In this document: positions 6,200 through 8,646 of the stretch, piece by piece | How the letters are laid out: every line of letters begins with the position of its first letter | How positions within the stretch are numbered: position 1 is the stretch's first letter | Source of the DNA: Pseudomonadota bacterium | Lineage (GTDB): Bacteria > Pseudomonadota > Gammaproteobacteria > Burkholderiales > Burkholderiaceae_B | Assembly (NCBI GenBank): GCA_023437255.1 | Contig: JAEZGR010000235.1 | Coordinates: 1-8,646, forward strand | Direction of reading: 5' to 3' | DNA length: 8,646 nt | The notes under the pieces: model-generated | What the model was told of the DNA's origin: nothing | The model's database searches: none | The model's input: the letters and a program-made list of their open reading frames with translations, nothing else | Made by a program: the position numbers and the translations under genes

Positions 6200-7654
6200 A
6201 TGAAAATCACCGCCGCCAATATCAGCGCTACCGAGACTCGAATGGATCTATTCGACGTTTCTCCCACGTCCATGTGGCTCGAAGATTACAGCGCGCTCAA
6301 GACGCTGTTCGACGAGTGGCGCTCGCAAGGCGTCACCGATATTCGCAGCCACCTTCGCGCTGATCCGCTGCACATTGCGCAATGTGCAGGCAGCATCCGC
6401 CTGCTCCGGGTGAACCCGCGCACATTGCAGCTGTATGGTGCCAGCACGTTTGAACAATTGGCCGAGCAGCTGACGGCCGTGCTGCGCGACGACATTCACT
6501 CAGGCTATATCGACGAACTCGAACAGCTCTGGTCGGGCCTCGGGCGCTTCCAGAGCAAGACCGTGAATTACGCACTCGACGGCCGGCGCCTCGATCTGCT
6601 GCTCAAGGGCGTGGTGTTGCCGGGCCACGAAAACACGTGGGATCGCGTGCTGGTCATTGTTGAAGACATCACCGAGCTGGAAACCGCCCGGCGTCTCCTT
6701 GCCGAAAGCGAAAGCTACGCCCGGGGGCTCTTCGAACAGGCGCCCGTGTCGCTATGGGTGCAGGATTTCACCGCCATCCGCAAGCTGCTCGATGACCTGC
6801 GCGAATGCGGCATCTCCGACTTCCGCACATTCACCGATGTGCATCCCGACTTCGTCGAGCGCTGCCTGCAAGAAATCCGCGTGGTCGACGTCAACCTGCA
6901 TACTCTGGGTCTTTACAAGGCGCCCGACAAGCCCACCCTTCTCGCCCGCCTCGATGAGGTCTTCCGCGACGATACCTTCGGGCCATTTCGCGAACAGCTC
7001 ATCGACTTGTGGGAAGGCGTCATCTTTCAGCAGCGCGAGATCACCAGCTACTCCCTCGAAGGCGCAACCCTGCACAATCACATGCAATTCTGGGTGGTGC
7101 CCGGCCACGAGGCAAAGTGGGATCTCGTCCTCGTCGCACTCACAGACATCACGGCGCGCAAGAAGGCCGAAAACTACCTCGAATATCTCGGCCAGCACGA
7201 CGTCCTGACCGGGCTCAAGAACCGAGCCTTCTTCACCAACGAACTTGAACGGATGCGCCGCAAGGGTAATTACCCGCTCACGGCGGTCGTGCTCGATCTT
7301 AACAACCTGAAAGAGGTCAATGACGAAATGGGTCACGGAGCAGGCGACGGTCTGCTGCGACGCACGGGCGAAGTCATCAGCAAGGCCATCGATCGGCCCA
7401 TGCAAGCTTCGCGCACGGGTGGCGATGAATTCATCATTCTGATGCCTGGCTGCTGCGAAACCGAAGGCCAGCTTCTGATGGACAACATTGAAAAATTGGT
7501 AGTGCTGAACAACCAGTACTACACCAATCTGCCGCTGAGTCTCTCGATGGGCATGGCCACGTGTCATTCGCCGGAAGGGGTCGACGACATGCTGCGGCGC
7601 GCAGATCTTGCCATGTACGAAAAGAAACGCGCTTACCGCTCCGCGCACAATTGA
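6200..7654 (+). CDS. Soluble diguanylate cyclase with two tandem homologous PAS domains (PAS-PAS-GGDEF)
   Basis: Predicted cytoplasmic c-di-GMP synthase with no membrane helix. Using the ATG at 6200 (484 aa): PAS 1 about 18-157, PAS 2 about 177-318, GGDEF domain about 324-482. The PAS copies are paralogous: each starts with [LM]-W-x-x-D-[YF], continues with L-x-D-x-x-R-x-x-G-[VI]-x-D-[IF]-R, has [VL]-N-x-x-T-L-x-L-Y, and ends in a D-I-T tail joined to a helical linker. A hand alignment of 67 positions gives about one third identity. The catalytic domain has H-D-V-L-T-G-L-K-N-R (333-342), D-L-N-N-L-K-E-V-N-D-E-M-G-H-x-x-G-D and an intact G-G-D-E-F (407-411), so activity is expected. The I-site RxxD is absent: position -9 relative to the first Gly of GGDEF is Asp and -6 is Met. 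No EAL domain follows. The start is uncertain: ATGs at 6119 and 6200 lack a Shine-Dalgarno, while 6242 has GAGA five bases upstream and would still keep PAS 1. Confidence 0.9.
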   Translation: MKITAANISATETRMDLFDVSPTSMWLEDYSALKTLFDEWRSQGVTDIRSHLRADPLHIAQCAGSIRLLRVNPRTLQLYGASTFEQLAEQLTAVLRDDIHSGYIDELEQLWSGLGRFQSKTVNYALDGRRLDLLLKGVVLPGHENTWDRVLVIVEDITELETARRLLAESESYARGLFEQAPVSLWVQDFTAIRKLLDDLRECGISDFRTFTDVHPDFVERCLQEIRVVDVNLHTLGLYKAPDKPTLLARLDEVFRDDTFGPFREQLIDLWEGVIFQQREITSYSLEGATLHNHMQFWVVPGHEAKWDLVLVALTDITARKKAENYLEYLGQHDVLTGLKNRAFFTNELERMRRKGNYPLTAVVLDLNNLKEVNDEMGHGAGDGLLRRTGEVISKAIDRPMQASRTGGDEFIILMPGCCETEGQLLMDNIEKLVVLNNQYYTNLPLSLSMGMATCHSPEGVDDMLRRADLAMYEKKRAYRSAHN

Positions 7655-7660
7655 TCGTCT

Positions 7661-7685
7661 TTCCCGGTGGCTGCGCCACCGGGAA
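7661..7685. terminator. 11-bp hairpin between convergent genes, possible bidirectional terminator
   Basis: TTCCCGGTGGC (7661-7671) and GCCACCGGGAA (7675-7685) form a perfect stem with a TGC loop. It lies 6 bases after the cyclase stop and 14 bases beyond the stop of the convergent permease, exactly where a shared terminator would sit. Neither strand has a proper U-tract after the stem, so it may act mainly as a 3'-end-stabilising or Rho-assisting structure. Confidence 0.55.
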
Positions 7686-7699
7686 CCCGCAGGCTTGCC

Positions 7700-8646
7700 T
7701 CAAACACGCGCAGAGCGGCGTCGCAGCCAGCAGAACGGCAGGCCCAAGACCAACACCACCAGACCCAATACCGAGCCCGCGCCCGCATACAACAGGCTCG
7801 ACCAGAACAGGCCAAGGCATACCAGCGCCAACACCAGAGGCATGACCGGATACAGCGGAACGCGGAACGGGCGAGGATGGCTGGGGTCGCGCTGGCGCAG
7901 ACGGATCAGGGCCAGCGCGATCATCATCATGAACAGCCAGAACACGGGCGAGGTATACGCCACCATAGCGCGCAGGCCACTCTCGGTGAAGGCGCCGAAA
8001 GCGATGAGCCCCAGCGTGATTGCCCCCTGCAGCCAGAGCGCCCGGACAGGCGTTTCGCGGCTTTCACTCCAGGCACCCAGCCCCTTGAGCGCGGGCACAT
8101 CGCGCCCCAGCGACACATAGATGCGACCGCCGGTGAAGTTACAGGCGTTGATCGTGCCCAGCGCCGTGCAGCAAATGAGCAGGCTCAGCAGCACTGCTGC
8201 CCAGTCTCCTGCCAGCAGCCTCGACATCTCTGCACCCACCGCGTGCGTGTTGCGCAGGCCCCCCAGGCCGAAGACCTGCAAGTAAGCCAGGTTGACCAGC
8301 ACATACAACGCAACAATGATGACCGTGCCGAAAAGAAGCACCCGCAGCATGTTGCGCCGAACGTCGCGCAGCTCGCCAGACAGATATGCGGCCTCGTTCC
8401 ATCCGCCGTAGGTGAGCAATACGAACACCATGCCCATGCCCAGCATTCCGGCCATGTCGCGCAGGGAAAGTTCGGCTACCGAAGGGTCGGCCCCCGTGAC
8501 AGAGGTGGCATTCGCAGCCGCCTGAGACACGGCGGCGTTCGATGCCCCTCCGTCTCCGACGATCAGCCCGCCCACCGCCATCGCGACAAGTGCCAGCACG
8601 GACGCCACGCTCAGCACCCACTGAACACGCCGGGACTCGACGCTGC
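7700..8646 (-). CDS. APC-family amino-acid permease, C-terminal part (5' end beyond the right edge)
   Basis: Minus-strand frame open from the window edge to a TGA at 7702-7700, giving about 315 residues. The frame continues upstream of the GTG at 8617 as S-V-E-S-R-R-V-Q-W-V-L-S, a normal APC pre-helix sequence, so that GTG is internal and the gene is cut by the window. About eight hydrophobic helices are visible, matching helices ~5-12 of a 12-TM APC transporter. Family marks: L-T-Y-G-G-W-N-E-A-A-Y-L-S-G-E (about 8381-8425), which fits the unwound substrate-binding helix 6 and the conserved acidic residue after it; F-T-G-G-R-I-Y-V-S-L-G-R-D (about 8103-8143) in the helix 8 region; and a cytoplasmic R-P-F-R-V-P-L-Y-P motif before the last two pairs of helices. 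Likely role: inner-membrane amino-acid uptake or exchange. Substrate not determinable. It is convergent with the cyclase and not part of its transcription unit. Confidence 0.88.
   Translation of the reverse strand, partial: SVESRRVQWVLSVASVLALVAMAVGGLIVGDGGASNAAVSQAAANATSVTGADPSVAELSLRDMAGMLGMGMVFVLLTYGGWNEAAYLSGELRDVRRNMLRVLLFGTVIIVALYVLVNLAYLQVFGLGGLRNTHAVGAEMSRLLAGDWAAVLLSLLICCTALGTINACNFTGGRIYVSLGRDVPALKGLGAWSESRETPVRALWLQGAITLGLIAFGAFTESGLRAMVAYTSPVFWLFMMMIALALIRLRQRDPSHPRPFRVPLYPVMPLVLALVCLGLFWSSLLYAGAGSVLGLVVLVLGLPFCWLRRRSARV

Noticed and set aside
6752..7648. A 298-codon minus-strand open frame opposite the cyclase
   Set aside because: The plus strand shows PAS and GGDEF motifs across the same bases; the minus product has no domain and no ribosome site.
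7608..8120. A 170-codon plus-strand open frame over the cyclase end and the permease
   Set aside because: Its product is Arg/Pro/Thr/Ser-rich low-complexity sequence antisense to a clear APC transporter, and it passes through the hairpin at 7661-7685.
1..8646. Search for CRISPR repeats, tRNA/rRNA genes, transposase genes, phage genes and toxin-antitoxin pairs
   Set aside because: No regularly spaced repeats, cloverleaf-like sequences, transposase or integrase motifs, or small paired genes were seen on reading both strands.

Overview
The window looks like a stretch of chromosome from a GC-rich Gram-negative bacterium, most probably a betaproteobacterium (Rhodocyclales-like). This placement is an inference from strong G/C preference at third codon positions, a Tat-exported TRAP binding protein, an Aer-type receptor and a PAS-GGDEF protein; no rRNA or other phylogenetic marker is present. 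Everything reads as ordinary host chromosome: I see no insertion sequence, phage gene, tRNA, CRISPR array or attachment site.

Layout, left to right. Bases 1-121 hold the first ~40 codons of a gene leaving the window on the minus strand; it begins with a hydrophobic segment and I cannot identify it. A ~220-base divergent intergenic region follows, with a near-consensus sigma-70 promoter (251-279) pointing into a three-gene tripartite (TRAP) uptake operon: a periplasmic binding protein (343-1509), a small 4-TM permease (1651-2265) and a large permease (2282-4204). They resemble the 2-oxoacid / 'mannitol-chloroaromatic' branch of TRAP transporters (TakP/FcbT type, COG4663-4665). A clear intrinsic terminator lies inside the operon, between binding protein and permeases, and a second one closes it. 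The large permease carries an extra segment of roughly 150 residues with two additional membrane helices and an acidic, Gly/Pro/Ala-rich linker.

Next on the plus strand is an Aer-like PAS-HAMP-MCP energy-taxis receptor (4366-6084) with its FAD-pocket residues at the same positions as in E. coli Aer. It is followed by a soluble diguanylate cyclase (about 6200-7654) with two homologous tandem PAS domains and no canonical RxxD inhibitory site. A strong 11-bp hairpin separates this gene from a convergent APC-family amino-acid permease (7700-8646, minus strand) whose N-terminus lies beyond the right edge.

Taken together the plus-strand genes pair organic-acid uptake with redox/energy taxis and c-di-GMP signalling, a plausible 'find it, eat it, decide whether to swim' neighbourhood. 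The three modules have separate transcription signals, however, and functional coupling is only an inference. I did not find an obviously new defence or mobile system. The most unusual items are the enlarged DctM-type permease, the intra-operon terminator plus hairpin beside the dctQ ribosome site, and the duplicated PAS input of the cyclase.
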